Origin: Phytopythium helicoides
Lineage: Eukaryota; Oomycota; Peronosporomycetes; Pythiales; Pythiaceae
Direction of reading: 5' to 3'
DNA length: 64,000 nt
Assembly (NCBI GenBank): GCA_024867545.1
Contig: JANFNE010000039.1
Location: forward strand, 372,001 to 436,000
Below the pieces are notes generated by a model. That model was not told the origin of the DNA. It did not search any database and saw nothing but the letters and a program-made list of their open reading frames with translations. Both the position numbers and the translations under genes were made by a program. The number at the start of each line of letters is the position of its first letter. Position 1 is the first letter of the stretch. Below, one piece after another: positions 50,891-61,936 of the stretch.

Positions 50891-50921
50891 CTCGGCGACT
50901 GCTGTCGGGGCTTCAAACGGG

Positions 50922-50996
50922 GCTGGAGCTGCTGGGGCTGGAGCTGGAGCTGGAGCTGGAGCTGGAGCTGCTGGAGCTGGAGCTGGAGCTGGAGCT
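50922..50996. repeat. GGAGCT hexanucleotide repeat at the ALDH9 start
   Basis: About eleven imperfect GGAGCT units (some GCTGCT) just upstream of the chosen ALDH9 start. On the gene strand they read Ala-Pro repeats in the ALDH frame with no stop, so they would be translated if an upstream ATG were used. Confidence 0.8.
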
Positions 50997-51301
50997 GCGC
51001 GCGGAAGATCGCCAATGGCGGAATGAGGAAGATGGCGGCTTGAACTGTGTGGGAACTGGGATATGGCATATGCTGCGACACTGCGCAGCTGTTTTTTGGG
51101 GGGTCTCCCACCAAAATAGTGACCTACTAAACGGCATATTATGTCACTATATCGGTTTTGGGACGTAGGAGGTGGCGACATCTCATCATGATCAGATGAC
51201 CAGCGTCGAGCATTGCTCGACGACCTCACTTTTCGAGTTGCCGACTAGCAGCAACTCCTCCAAGCCAAGCCGAGTACCACAAGACTGTCGAGGACGCCGA
51301 G

Positions 51302-52539
51302 ATGACCCAGCCGACCGCGGGAGTGAGCAGACTTCCGGAATTTGCTCTTGAGCGATTCTTTGCCAAGTACGAGTTTGCGGCTCGTTTCAACGTGGTGCGA
51401 CTTCAACATCGGATTGGTTTGTCGCTAGTCGACCCCACCTCATCAGTGCTGACTTTGCCATGTTTCTGCAGTGTGCCTCTGATGTTCAGGGGCTGTCGAT
51501 GAGCGAAGTGCTCGCCATGGCCGACGACGAGTGCAAGCGCCTCTGGGACGGCCTAATGCTCATGTATACCGAGAGCCAGGGGCTGCCGAAGCTGCGAGAG
51601 GAGATCGTCAAGCAGCTCTACGCTCCGGCACTGACTTCCGAGAGTGTTAATGTGCTGGTCCCGCAAGAAGGCATATTCCTCAGCATGAACGCACTGCTCA
51701 CGGCCTCCGACCACGTAATCGCGGTCTCGCCCTCGTACCAGAGCTTGACAGCTGTCGCCGAGTCTGTCGGCTGTGAGGTCTCGCTCTGGAACTGCGTCGA
51801 GGATATCAGCGGTCAGCTCGTGTTTGAGGTCGACCAGCTTGAGAAGCTCGTTCGCAACAATACCAAGTTGCTGGTTGTCAATTTCCCGCACAACCCAACT
51901 GGGTTCCTGCCGACCCAGGATGAGTGGCGAGCCATCATTGCCTTCTGTAAGAAGCACGATCTGTATCTGTTCTCGGACGAAATGTACCACGGAATTGAGA
52001 GCAAGCCGGAGCTCCAGCTCGCTCCAGCGTGTACAATCTACAAAAAGGCGGTGTCGCTCAGCGGGATGAGCAAGAGCTTCGCCATGCCCGGCGTTCGTCT
52101 GGGCTGGATCGCGAGCCAAGATAAGGCCTTCATGACCAAGTTGGGCTCACTCAAAGACTACACGACCATCTGCAATGCTGGTCCAAGCGAGATCCTGTCG
52201 CTCATCGCACTGCGCAACAAGGACCGCGTGCTGAAGCGCACTCTGGACATTGTCGCCGCCAACAAGGCCGCTGTCAAGGAGTTTATGGTCAAGCACGCCG
52301 ACCTATTCGAGTATATCGAGCCCATAGCTTCTCCCTTGGCGTTCGTCAAGTTGCGCCGAGGTTCAGTCACCGCATACGCTGAGCAGTTGGTGCAGTCGAG
52401 TGGCATCCTGCTGCTGCCGGGCGAAATGTATGGCAACGAGACGTACTGCAACCGCTTCCGGCTCACACTCGGCCGCACGATCATTCCCGAAGCCCTCCAG
52501 GTCTGGCACGAGGCCATCGAGGCCGAAAAGTCTGCTTAG
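51302..52539 (+). CDS. PLP-dependent class I/II aminotransferase
   Basis: Two exons, 51302-51391 and 51472-52539, with an 80-nt intron (acceptor CTGCAG), give 385 aa. Fold type I signs: Y-T-E-S-Q-G-L-P-K-L-R-E-E-I near the N-terminus, P-Q-E-G-I-F-L (aromatic/PLP ring region), N-F-P-H-N-P-T-G-F, S-D-E-M-Y-H-G-I (Asp that pairs with the pyridine nitrogen) and the Schiff-base lysine in S-L-S-G-M-S-K-S-F-A-M-P-G-V-R-L-G-W. A substrate-carboxylate Arg is likely in F-R-L-T-L-G-R near the end. The shape is like MalY/aspartate-aminotransferase-related enzymes without a recognised substrate. No targeting peptide, so probably cytosolic. The first exon is needed to give the conserved F-F-A-K-Y-E-F start. 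Confidence 0.87.
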
Positions 52540-52672
52540 GCGATGCAAATCGCTTCAACCAGGTCAAATGGCTACAGTGCCCATCCAATAGTGTAGCCAA
52601 AAGTCACTGAATCGAGTTTGTGGCGTTTTCATTCTAGTTGGGAAAGCGCCAATTATCTCGGCGACAGGCGCC

Positions 52673-54978
52673 ATGAACATGCAGGGCGATCCGCGGGACG
52701 TCGAGCTCATGCGGGTGCGACGCGCGCCACCTGCGGACTTCTGGTGCTGAGGAGCGCATTGCTGACGTCGCGCTGGTTGCGTGGGTGTCTTTTTGGGCGC
52801 TGGGCGTGTGGAAACAGCTGCGGGAGGAGCTGGCGAAGACGCGGAGGGAGCGCGGGCAGGCGCTCGGCATGGAGAAGCTGCTGCGCGCCAGGATGGAGGA
52901 GCTGAGCGAGGAGAACTTCGACTTGTACGCCAGTATGGCCACGGCCGAGGCCGAGATCCGCCACGAGAGTGCGCTCAAGGAGAAGGAGCTACAGGCCAAG
53001 GTCGCGGCGCTCACGTCCGACCTGACGTTCACGACCGCCAAGCTCAAGGACATGGAGCGGCTGCGGCTGCGCAGCATGCGCGAGGCCGAGGAGGCGCAGC
53101 AGGCGCTGCAAGTGGATCGAAAGCGCTTCGAGGCGCACAAGAAGCTGCTTGCCACCACGCAGCGCAAGCACGAGTCCGCTATCCAGACTATCCTCATGTC
53201 CCAACAGCAGCAGCTCAGTCAGCCCATGTCATCGCAGCAGCCAGCGGTGATTCCACCCACGATAGAGGCCAAGGAGCACTGCGTGGCAGTAACCACTGGA
53301 GTGCAAACCGAGTTCTCGAATGAGGTGGAAGCCAAGCTGCTTCAGAAAGGATATGCAGTGGTAAGCTCACACTGTTTAGAGTCGGACTCTCCTGCAGTCG
53401 CTCATACCAACTTTGCTTTTATGTTGCCAGGAAAACCACGAAATTATCACTGTACTCGTTAACAGCGTCGCCCGCGACTTTTTCGTAATGCTACGTGGAG
53501 CAAATGCTGTCATAGACGAAGGAAAGGAAGCAAAGCCGGGGTCAGATGGCATACCTGTTGCCGCAAATTCAGCACCAACAGCTCCAACAGAGCTGAATGA
53601 GTCCGTGGAAATCCTCGAGGACTCGGAAGTGTCAATGGTGTATGGACTTGGCGGCGGGCTATCGCAGAACATATTTTCTCAAGCAGTCGTACAGCCCATG
53701 GTTGGTCCTACTCAATCTGCTCCTTTGATTGGAGCAGGAGACCCTGGAGCAACTCAATCTGCAGCAACTACTGAGCGGGCTCAAGAGCTATACGATACTG
53801 TCGGGAAAATGCTGGCAGGCGATGTCTCGGTTGTCGCTCTTGCTCCAGTCTTTATCAAGTACCTAGCGTCTCAGACTGACCTGGAGAGCTCACTGCTGTG
53901 TAGTGCGTTGAGAGTGCTCTACTTGATCATCAATCACAGTGAACGGTTCCAGCAGTTTTTACTGCTTTCAGCGCCATCTTCACTATCGTCGTCAGCGTCG
54001 AGACTGCGGGATCAAAGTCGAGAGAACATGGATTTGATGCGGCATCCTCGAATCACAGTTGCCGGTCTCCAGTTCGCGTCATTAGATGACTACTTATCTG
54101 CACGCGATGACAAGCAAAGTATCTCCAGTACAAACAATGAATCTGCTGAGCGTGCTTCTGAGCAGCAACAGCTTCGAGCAAAACTCTTGAGTGCATTGTG
54201 TCGAGTTATCAAGAACAATGTCATGGAGTCGACTGTCGCAGAAACGGGTCTCAGCGTGCTAACTTGCTGGGTGGCGTGTGGTGTATCAAGCGGAGCAACA
54301 AGTCGCCCAGACTTTCGACCGATTCTTCAAAGCAATTTGATCCAAGATGTGGTGCTTGCTCCAAAGGGAACCGTCGAGGCGAAGGCAAAAGCTGTTGCGC
54401 TCTTGGCACTCCTCCTGCACGCCCCAGATATATTCGAAGAGCTCAAGACAAGCACCAAGCGATCGTTGTTTCTGAACCGAATAGCAAAGATGTTGGATCA
54501 AGATGACGATAGCATCAGGGATATGGCTGGAACGCGCAAGCTTCAATGTGAAATTGCCAAGCTCTTTCTGTCATTGGCGCTCATGTTCCCGTCAAGTGGT
54601 CCTCGGTTCGTACTTGAGAGCTCAAAGGGCCATCCAAGCGACGCAGATGGCCACCGCTCTGTTATCTTCTACGTGGCGCGTTTGCTCGACCGTGAAACCT
54701 TTCCTGCTCGAATCGCGAACGGGAAAGGCGAGAGTCCAGCGGAGGTGCAGCTAAAAGAGGACGAAGTTCGTGTGGACCTGATCCGCAAGGCGTTTCATCT
54801 TGTTGCTCTGCTTGCTCGATATGTAAATCTGGAGAGGGAGCTCAACGGCTCCAACCATGAGCAAGCGTTTGCATCGGTCTTGTTTTTCCTTTGCAACGCT
54901 GGTATCGACCGCGAGGGAAGCGACTCGATTTCGAGAACGGCAGCAGCTCTTGCAGCCTCGATGAAGCACCAGTCATGA
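52673..54978 (+). CDS. Coiled-coil plus helical-repeat protein, possibly ATRIP
   Basis: Three exons, 52673-52714, 52818-53360 and 53431-54978, give 710 aa. Residues about 15-160 are a long coiled coil (L-R-E-E-L-A-K-T-R-R-E-R, K-E-K-E-L-Q-A-K-V-A-A-L-T). A Gln/Pro/Ser linker follows. From about 280 onward the protein is helical, HEAT-like, with L-L-C-S-A-L-R-V-L-Y-L-I-I-N and R-K-A-F-H-L-V-A-L-L-A-R-Y-V. This order, coiled coil then helical repeats, matches ATR-interacting protein, which recruits ATR kinase to RPA-coated DNA; I base this on layout and weak resemblance only. The 14-residue first exon is uncertain: the start could instead lie in exon 2. Other scaffold proteins share such a layout. 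Confidence 0.6.
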
Positions 54979-55152
54979 TTCCATTGGATGCCTCATGACG
55001 ACGCGACCGGTACAGTTTCGAAACATCGGCAACGTTCACATGACTTTCTATTTTCTAGCGGTCACCGACTCTTGCCGCACCAGAAACGTCCAAGCATTGC
55101 GCTCGAAAGGGTGCGAGAAGAGCGCAAATGCTGGACGCAATCGCTGGATGAA

Positions 55153-55168
55153 GCTCACTTTCGTTTTT
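55153..55168 (+). promoter_or_regulatory. Initiator-like element of the first CotH gene
   Basis: GCTCACTTTCGTTTTT resembles the oomycete initiator GCTCATTYYNCAWTTT at about 12 of 16 positions. It lies about 20-35 nt above the proposed start codon at 55189, a typical leader length for oomycetes, and supports that short first exon. Confidence 0.4.
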
Positions 55169-55188
55169 TCCACTAGCTCACACTGATC

Positions 55189-57199
55189 ATGGCGAATGCC
55201 ACACAGACCTCGATATCTTCCCACGACTTGAGTACGCTCACGGCACGTGATGGTTTCGAACTGACCGCATGAAGTCTGACAAGGTGGAATGCCTGCTTCC
55301 ACAGCTTGCTTTGAGCTACCAGTGGTCATTGTGACTCCTACAAAGGATCGACTTCCCGATGAAACATGCAATCAAAAGCGGGCGCCAGCTCCGGACTGCA
55401 TGAGAGAACCTGTCGCAGCCGATATTGAAGTCATTGACAACGAGGGTGGGATACTGAACTGCGTGAACGGCAACCGAACTGCTGTTTATCCAGCTAGTGT
55501 GCACTACCGTGGTCAGTCAAGTCTGCATTTCTCCAAGCATTCGATCGCTGTCGATCTGGACAAGCCAGCCGAGCTATTAGGGTTTCCAAGCGACAAAACC
55601 TACGTTCTTCATGGTCCAGCGATTGACGGCAGTTTGATTCGCAACCATCTCGCGCACTGGTTGTTTCGTGGTACTCAACGATACTCTCCCCGGACACGCC
55701 ACATTGTCGTCTTCATTCGAGATTCGCTCGATGTCGACGATTCAACGCCACAACACCACGGCATTTACTTGGCAATGGAGAAGATTTCGTATGGCCCAAA
55801 TCGCGTCAGTTTGGCCCCTCTTGACCCTTCCTGTCAAACCAACGAGGAATTGTCCGGTGGCTGGGCATGGGAGAACAACCCGCTAGTGTACGGCGCCAAC
55901 TCTCCTAATCTGCTGCTGGATAAGTACGAGACTCTGTTTGGAACCGGAGAACGACCAATCCTTAATTTTCCGAGCGCCAGCAAAATGACACAGACTATGC
56001 GCGACTATTTTGTATCGCCCGAAACCGGTCCACTTCCGCGCTTGTACCAGTACTTGTACGACAACATGACACAACCGGATCAACTTCAAGATCACATTGA
56101 TATCGGATCATTTGTCGACTATCTACTGCACACCGAGCTGTCGCAAAACTCAGATGCATATCGACGGAGTGCCTACTTTTTCAAGGATCGTGGGCAGCCT
56201 ATCAACGCCGGTCCAGTCTGGGATTTCAACCTCGCTTTTGGTCGCGGCACCAATCAGCAGGATTGGCTCTTCAAGCCGCACTCATTTTGGCGACGGATTA
56301 TGTGTAACTACCAAATGGCCGCACTCGCCCCAAAACGTTGGCGCCAACTGCGTGCTGAAGCTTGGAGCGATGACACTATCCGTACGTTTATTGATGAAAG
56401 TGCTGCGCCATTGGCTAAGCAACTCGCCAAGTGCACAGATGCATGGCGCTCACGAAGCCTTCAGTGTGCTAACGTGAAAGTGCACGGAACTTTTGACGAA
56501 CACATTGCGGCATTGAAGCGCGCTGTAATCGGGCGAGCGTACTGGATTGATCAACATGTCGGCTCTTTCTTCACCAAGCTCGACCATCTCGTTTGCGTCG
56601 TAGCTGGGGACTTGCCAGAGTACAATTGTGCACGAAACGGCAGTGATGGCGGTTGTTTGGCATCTCCTCAAAAATATCTGGAAGCCATCGATTTCCCGCC
56701 CATCCGCCAGCCTTCGACGCCAAACACAACCGACAATTATATGTGCAACTCGAAGGGAGGTGGAACAGAGACTCCAACTGTCGACCACTGTTGGCTGTCT
56801 GCAGGTGTATATGTGGGTGAAGGATCGCTTACACCGTTCTGTTCGGGGTATGGATTCTGTCCACCTGGACCTGGTGCGAAGTGTTCATGCAATCCAGGCC
56901 ATAAGCCTCCGTCTTGCATGCGCAGTGACGCTCCAATCGTACGTCCTGGCAAAGCTCAATTACCAGTCGCTGGACAAGTGGTTGTGCCTGTTGCGATCGA
57001 AGCCAAACACACTCACAAACATCAGCCAGAGTACTCGTTTATTGTGTTTAGTGCCTTTTGCTTCGTGATGCTCGTCGCAATTTTTGCGCGCAAGCGCCGC
57101 ACTGGCAAACGATCGATTCTTCGAGTTAGTGGAAACCGCCGAGATGCTGTGCAGAACGGTTTGAACCTCCGAAGAAGCTCACTTCAATACGGAACCTAA
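55189..57199 (+). CDS. CotH-kinase-like membrane protein 1
   Basis: Two exons, 55189-55231 and 55305-57199, give 645 aa. The acceptor is fixed by the third cluster member, which has a phase-1 intron at the same place (before C-F/Y-E-L-P-V-V-I). The body matches the CotH (spore coat protein H) kinase-like fold: H-Y-R-G-Q-S-S-L-H-F-S-K-H, L-H-G-P-A-I-D-G-S-L-I-R-N-H-L-A, L-S-Q-N-S-D-A-Y (Asp about 298) and G-P-V-W-D-F-N-L-A-F-G (Asp about 321). Near the C-terminus are an EGF-like cysteine module (C-S-G-Y-G-F-C, C-S-C-N-P-G-H, C) and one membrane span (I-V-F-S-A-F-C-F-V-M-L-V-A-I-F-A) with a basic tail. Exon 1 encodes M-A-N-A-T-Q-T-S-I-S-S-H-D-L, not a signal peptide, which is odd for a type I protein; a different upstream exon is possible. 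Confidence 0.72.
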
Positions 57200-57304
57200 G
57201 GGCTGAAAGCACGATCCGACACGTTTGCGAAAGGTAATACTTCGAAGTACACGACTACGCGTTCATCCAGTATTAGTCATTAGTAGTTTTTCGTCTTCTA
57301 CTAC

Positions 57305-59352
57305 CTATTTCACTTCTATCATCGAATCTACTCTCATAAGTGCCAGTGTGCTCTCCACTGCGTGGATTAACGCCTCGCGCTTGGATCGCAGTGAGTCTAG
57401 CACCTCTGCGTGAACCACTGTTTTGTCGTGATCAACAGTTTTGTAAGTTAAAACAGCTGAAATAGTTCGCGTCGACAAATCCCATCCGAATATTGATCGG
57501 GGTTCGGATAAACTGTGGAGATCACAATCCCACCCTTGACGGGGCCTGTTCGACAAATGAAGCTGATCAAGTAAGATCCTCGCTTCAGATTCGCTCTGCT
57601 GAAGCAGTATCATGATGACCTTGTCGAGACAGTCTGCAAATCCTCGAACGCACTGCCGTAGTTGGCGAAGAGTTCGTTCGTCTTGCTTCGGTGCGTTTTG
57701 TATTGACGGAACCAGCAATGATGCCTGATGCCGCAGCCACTCGGCTAAATGAGTCTCAGTGCATCCTGCTCCAACGACAACCTCCGATTCTTCCAGTAGC
57801 TGGGAGAGAACTTTGAGCGCGACATTGAAGACAGTAACCAGCTCTCCGTAGGCAAGAGGGTCGTGCGCCGCTAACATCACTGTTGACACCGGGAAGCCTC
57901 GTTTCTGAGAAGCTGCTGCAGCCACATTACCTGTGTTGAAATCGCGTTGACGCTGAAGGTAGACAAACGCTTTCCCGCGTCCAAACTCCTCGACTCCAAT
58001 CGAGGAAAGAAACCCAAATGCACTGGATGGGTTCCCTACCAGTCTCCAGTCGCTGAGCAACTCAGCTCCACTCAGCAGCTGCACAGCGCCTGGACGCAGA
58101 AACCAACTGATCAAAGACTACATCACCACCGTCATCAAAAGATATGAGAAACGTACGAATATGCGCTGACCCAAGCCTGTCGAGAGCAAAAATTCCTTTT
58201 GTGAGCAGGTACGTTTGCAAATATGACGGCAAAATCTTTTGGGAGATGACTGCCGTGACGCCGAGATTTGCTAATGTGTCCGCAAACTGACGTAGAGCTG
58301 TCAAACGATGCTCAGTAGAGCTCGAATATTCGACCTTGATTTGGCTGCAGTCATTCTCGTCAAAACTGGGGTCAATTGTCGCGTTGAACAGGGCAACCGT
58401 AACGTTTGAAAGCGGAGGTTTCAGCGTGGATGCCCACTTGCGGTCAAGGAGCACTGCCCCCTTCATCAGCTTGGATTCTTTCACGGACGTCATGCTCCCT
58501 AGATGCACAAAATGCACTGGTAATTTGTCGTGACGATAACGAGCAGCGAACTCGTATACATTTAAAAACGCTTGTAACACCAGCGGCACAAGGTGGTTCT
58601 CACAGTCTTGAACGTTAACACCAAAGGCAACAGCTTTCGTGCAGATGACAGCCTTGACCACAGCGTGGAGTACTCGATCGTCACTCCAGTCAACTGACAA
58701 TTTAACTGGACACCGCGGATCATCAAGGTAACCCAAAATATACGCCAGCGCAAGGCGGAGACCTATGCAAATGATGTCGCTCGTCATTCGCACCAAGCTC
58801 GCCTCTTTGGAGTTATTTCGCGTACCTCGCTCAACCACATGGAGAGGAATTCCGGCTAGTTTTCCTTCGCGAATCTCGAGCTGCAAGCTGTACAAACTGG
58901 TCACTTTGACAAATCCCTTTTGGTCTGAGAGATTAACTCACCAGGTCGCTAAGAGTATCATCAAGTGCCCGCCGTCCGTGTGGCCATGGGACAACTTCAA
59001 ACTCCATCAGGTTATTTCCCAGATCTCCTTTGCAGTATGTTGCTCCCACCTTGCTCTTGAACAAATGAGCGAGTGTATTGGCCATAGCGCAGTTTCCTAG
59101 CCTGAAAGTTACCACCAAACGCACGTCAGCACCAACTTGCTTCAGGGTGTACATATGAAAAGATCGATTTCCGTACCTCGTATTCTCAAGATATCGTGAA
59201 GCAGAGCTTGTGAGCGTCAGGGCGTCGGCGCACTGAACGTTCGCCTGGATCAAGTGCGGCTTCCCTCGAGGGCCGAAGCTTCTCCTCAGCGTCTGCAGCA
59301 GCCTCTCATTGGCCTCGTGCAAGCGCTGCTTAGCATTGCTCGACTCCGCCAT
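57305..59352 (-). CDS. MKKS: MKKS/BBS6-like chaperonin
   Basis: A type II chaperonin-like protein that helps assemble the BBSome for ciliary traffic. At least four exons on the minus strand. Well supported: exon 1 59352-59177, last intron 58156-58090, last exon 58089-57305. The third exon runs from about 58924 to 58157. The short exon between (from 59101, end uncertain near 59010) is not resolved, so the list of exons is incomplete there. Family signs: start A-N-E-R-L-L-Q-T-L-R-R-S-F-G-P-R-G-K, middle R-L-G-S-A-H-I-R-A-V-Q-L-L-S-G, and G-A-G-C-T-E-T-H-L-A-E-W-L-R-H, which matches the MKKS equatorial block with C-T-E-T-H-L-A. No intact ATPase motif G-D-G-T-T is seen, as is usual for MKKS. Divergent with the second CotH gene, 177 bp away. 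Confidence 0.8.
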
Positions 59353-59528
59353 CGCCTGCGATCTTGACTACCAAAGGGACGCGTCCACTCAGATTCAGGA
59401 TACGACCGCATGTCATTGGATGCAACTTCAACTCGAGCGGAAAGACCGGAAAAGCCCCACCGGCATTTCCTAGCAACGCTCTCAGCATTGAATTCACGTG
59501 CCAGTTTCCAACAAGCTTTGGTCCAGAG

Positions 59529-61430
59529 ATGTGTTGGCTCATGGCTTCCCTGCTACTCCTACTCGTCGTTGACAAAACAGTACTGGCGTTGCCTGACGTT
59601 CTCGATACAACGCCCTGTTTCGAGCTCCCGGTGGTGATCATCTCTCCTGAGAAACCACTTCCACAACGATCATGCAAGCAAAAGACGCATCCTGGACCCG
59701 AGTGCATGAAGCAACCAGTTCATACGAAGATCGAAGTGGTGGATACCGCTACAGGTGGATTCGTCAACTGTGTGAACTCATCTAGTGCCAAGTACGACCG
59801 CGCAACTGTCCATTACCGCGGCCAATCAAGCCTAGGCTTTTCCAAGCATCAGTTTGGAGTTCGCTTCTCACGCCACGAACGCTTCCTTGACTTTCCCCAG
59901 GAGAGGAACTTTGTGTTGCACGGGCCGTGGGTGGATGGCAGCTTGCTTCGCAACCATCTCGCTCATTGGATGTTCAGGTCAACGGGTCGTTTCTCGCCAC
60001 GCTCTCGCCATGTGGTTCTATTTATCCGTCGAGACTCGATGCTTGAATACGTTGGCATCTACCTCGCGCTTGAGGCGATCTCCTATGGACCTAATCGTGT
60101 CGCTCTTGCGCCTTACGACCAACGGTGCGTAACCCCAAGAGAGTTATCTGGTGGTTGGGCTTGGCAGATCAACCCGCTTGATTTCGGAGAGTTCGCGCCA
60201 AATCTTGCAAGCGACAAGTATATGATGGCTTTCGCGGGAGCTAAGCCAAGACTCATGTACCCTCCTGGCGAGCAATTGACCCAGCACATGCGAGACTTTT
60301 TCGTATCTCCAGAGACTGGTCCACTGCCGCGATTGTACCGATTCCTCTACGAGAACATGACAAATGCGCCAGAAGAACTATCCAACCACATCGAGATTGG
60401 TTCGTTTGTGGACTATTTGCTGCATACGGAGCTTTCGCTGAACACGGATGCCTACCGCAAGAGTGCGTTTTTCTTCAAGGACCGCGGACAGCCAACCAAC
60501 GCTGGTCCAGTCTGGGATTTCAACCTTGCATACGGCATCGCCGACTTCGGGGTCAACACGTGGCTATATGCGCAGTTCCCATTGTGGGCAAGGCTTGTTT
60601 GCCACTACAAGGTGGCAGCATTGATCCCCAAGCGCTGGCGAAAGCTTCGAGATCATTTATGGTCGGATGAGCGCATAAACCAGTTTCTCAATGAGAGCGA
60701 GGCACCTATCCAGCGACAGCTAGACACGATGTGTGGATCGTTGTGGTCAAGCTCGGCTGTGGGGTGCGCAAACGTCAAGTCGGTCAAAACTTTTGCAGAC
60801 GAAGTCAATGCTGTTAGGGTTTCCGTATTGAGTCGTGCGAAGTGGATGGACGAGCGGCTAGTGGGAGGCCACCTATTCCGACAGCTAACTGCGGATTTGT
60901 GTGGACGTGTCCCCGTTTCCGACGAGTCTCCACTCCCGCAGTTCAACTGCGGACAAGATCAAGATGACAGCGAATGCCTTGTACATCCGGACAAGTACAT
61001 TGTTGCGGCCACTTTCCCTCCTGTTCGAACGCCATACGCCGGTCCTCTATGCCAGTCCAGGCCTGCGAACGCGTCTGTGGACTATTGTTGGCTGACAATC
61101 GGCGGCACTCCTGGCCTCGGCCTCACTCCGTTCTGCTCTGGTCACGGGACATGTGAAGCTGGACCTGGAGCAGTCTGCCATTGCACCAACGGATACATCC
61201 CTCCCAGTTGTGCTCGAGCAACGTCTTTGTGGACCCATGTGGCTGTGTGGGGGTGGCTAGGCGGCCAAGTTGCCGTGTGGCTAGCATTGCTGGTGACCAC
61301 TGCGTGCATCAGCATCTCGGCCGCACGCCGTCGTCCTGCAGTGTACAGGGCACGTACCGAAGGTGAGGCAACACCAGTGGCCACCCCACACGCGGCCAAC
61401 TACGGAGCTGCTGCCGTCGGTGGAGATTGA
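59529..61430 (+). CDS. CotH-kinase-like membrane protein 2
   Basis: Single exon, 634 aa from the ATG at 59529; the frame is open 165 bp further but reads unlike protein. It starts with a signal peptide, M-C-W-L-M-A-S-L-L-L-L-L-V-V-D-K, then P-C-F-E-L-P-V-V-I-I-S, so the intron seen in members 1 and 3 at this point is missing. Body motifs: H-Y-R-G-Q-S-S-L-G-F-S-K-H, W-V-D-G-S-L-L-R-N-H-L-A, L-N-T-D-A-Y (Asp about 307) and G-P-V-W-D-F-N-L-A-Y-G (Asp about 330). The EGF-like module reads C-S-G-H-G-T-C, C-H-C-T-N-G-Y, C. One membrane span (V-A-V-W-L-A-L-L-V-T-T) and a short Arg/Ala tail follow. Topology: ectodomain outside, tail inside. Kinase activity is inferred from family residues only. Confidence 0.83.
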   Translation: MCWLMASLLLLLVVDKTVLALPDVLDTTPCFELPVVIISPEKPLPQRSCKQKTHPGPECMKQPVHTKIEVVDTATGGFVNCVNSSSAKYDRATVHYRGQSSLGFSKHQFGVRFSRHERFLDFPQERNFVLHGPWVDGSLLRNHLAHWMFRSTGRFSPRSRHVVLFIRRDSMLEYVGIYLALEAISYGPNRVALAPYDQRCVTPRELSGGWAWQINPLDFGEFAPNLASDKYMMAFAGAKPRLMYPPGEQLTQHMRDFFVSPETGPLPRLYRFLYENMTNAPEELSNHIEIGSFVDYLLHTELSLNTDAYRKSAFFFKDRGQPTNAGPVWDFNLAYGIADFGVNTWLYAQFPLWARLVCHYKVAALIPKRWRKLRDHLWSDERINQFLNESEAPIQRQLDTMCGSLWSSSAVGCANVKSVKTFADEVNAVRVSVLSRAKWMDERLVGGHLFRQLTADLCGRVPVSDESPLPQFNCGQDQDDSECLVHPDKYIVAATFPPVRTPYAGPLCQSRPANASVDYCWLTIGGTPGLGLTPFCSGHGTCEAGPGAVCHCTNGYIPPSCARATSLWTHVAVWGWLGGQVAVWLALLVTTACISISAARRRPAVYRARTEGEATPVATPHAANYGAAAVGGD

Positions 61431-61730
61431 GCCTCATGGTCGTGAGATCCCCACGCAGTGATACGTGCGCGTTCTGTATGCGCAGTGGCCGTTGAATCTA
61501 TCCTTTTTCCATTTCCACTCGCAATTGTTACGCTAAAGCGGCGTCCATGGAAGTCCTGGCGACGATGCCCGCGATCTTGAAAAGCCGCGGGCGGTTGAAG
61601 CGCGTCGACAGATCAGCCAATCAGATCGAACCAAGTTGCGCTAAAGTTGCGGCTGAAGTGGTCCTCTCGCAGCTCTTGGCCGCCCTCGAAACCGCTCAAA
61701 TGGACGGCCACGATGCGGACCTGGCGGCGG

Positions 61731-61755
61731 CCACATACATCCACTCATACGTTTG
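61731..61755 (+). repeat. Short direct repeat, copy 1 (upstream of CotH 3)
   Basis: 25 bp matching 62064-62088 at about 23 positions. The second copy is inside the first intron of the CotH 3 gene, the first is in its upstream region, 333 bp away. Confidence 0.6.
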
Positions 61756-61936
61756 GCCGCGCTCGAAGCCGGTCCGGTCCGTTTCTGGCGGCTGCGGACG
61801 CGCTCCAAGCAGCAGGCAGCCAGTGGCTCCGTCCGCAGCCTTGGACGGCATCCCTCACAGCTCAATCAGCCGCATCGGACGCTCGTCCGCAGCAGAGGAA
61901 TCCAACCCGCCGCCTTCGATTGATCGGGCGACCAAA

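Noticed and set aside
61547..61936. N-terminal extension of CotH 3 from the upstream ATG at 61547
   Set aside because: The residues look non-coding, while the ATG at 61937 begins a clear signal peptide.
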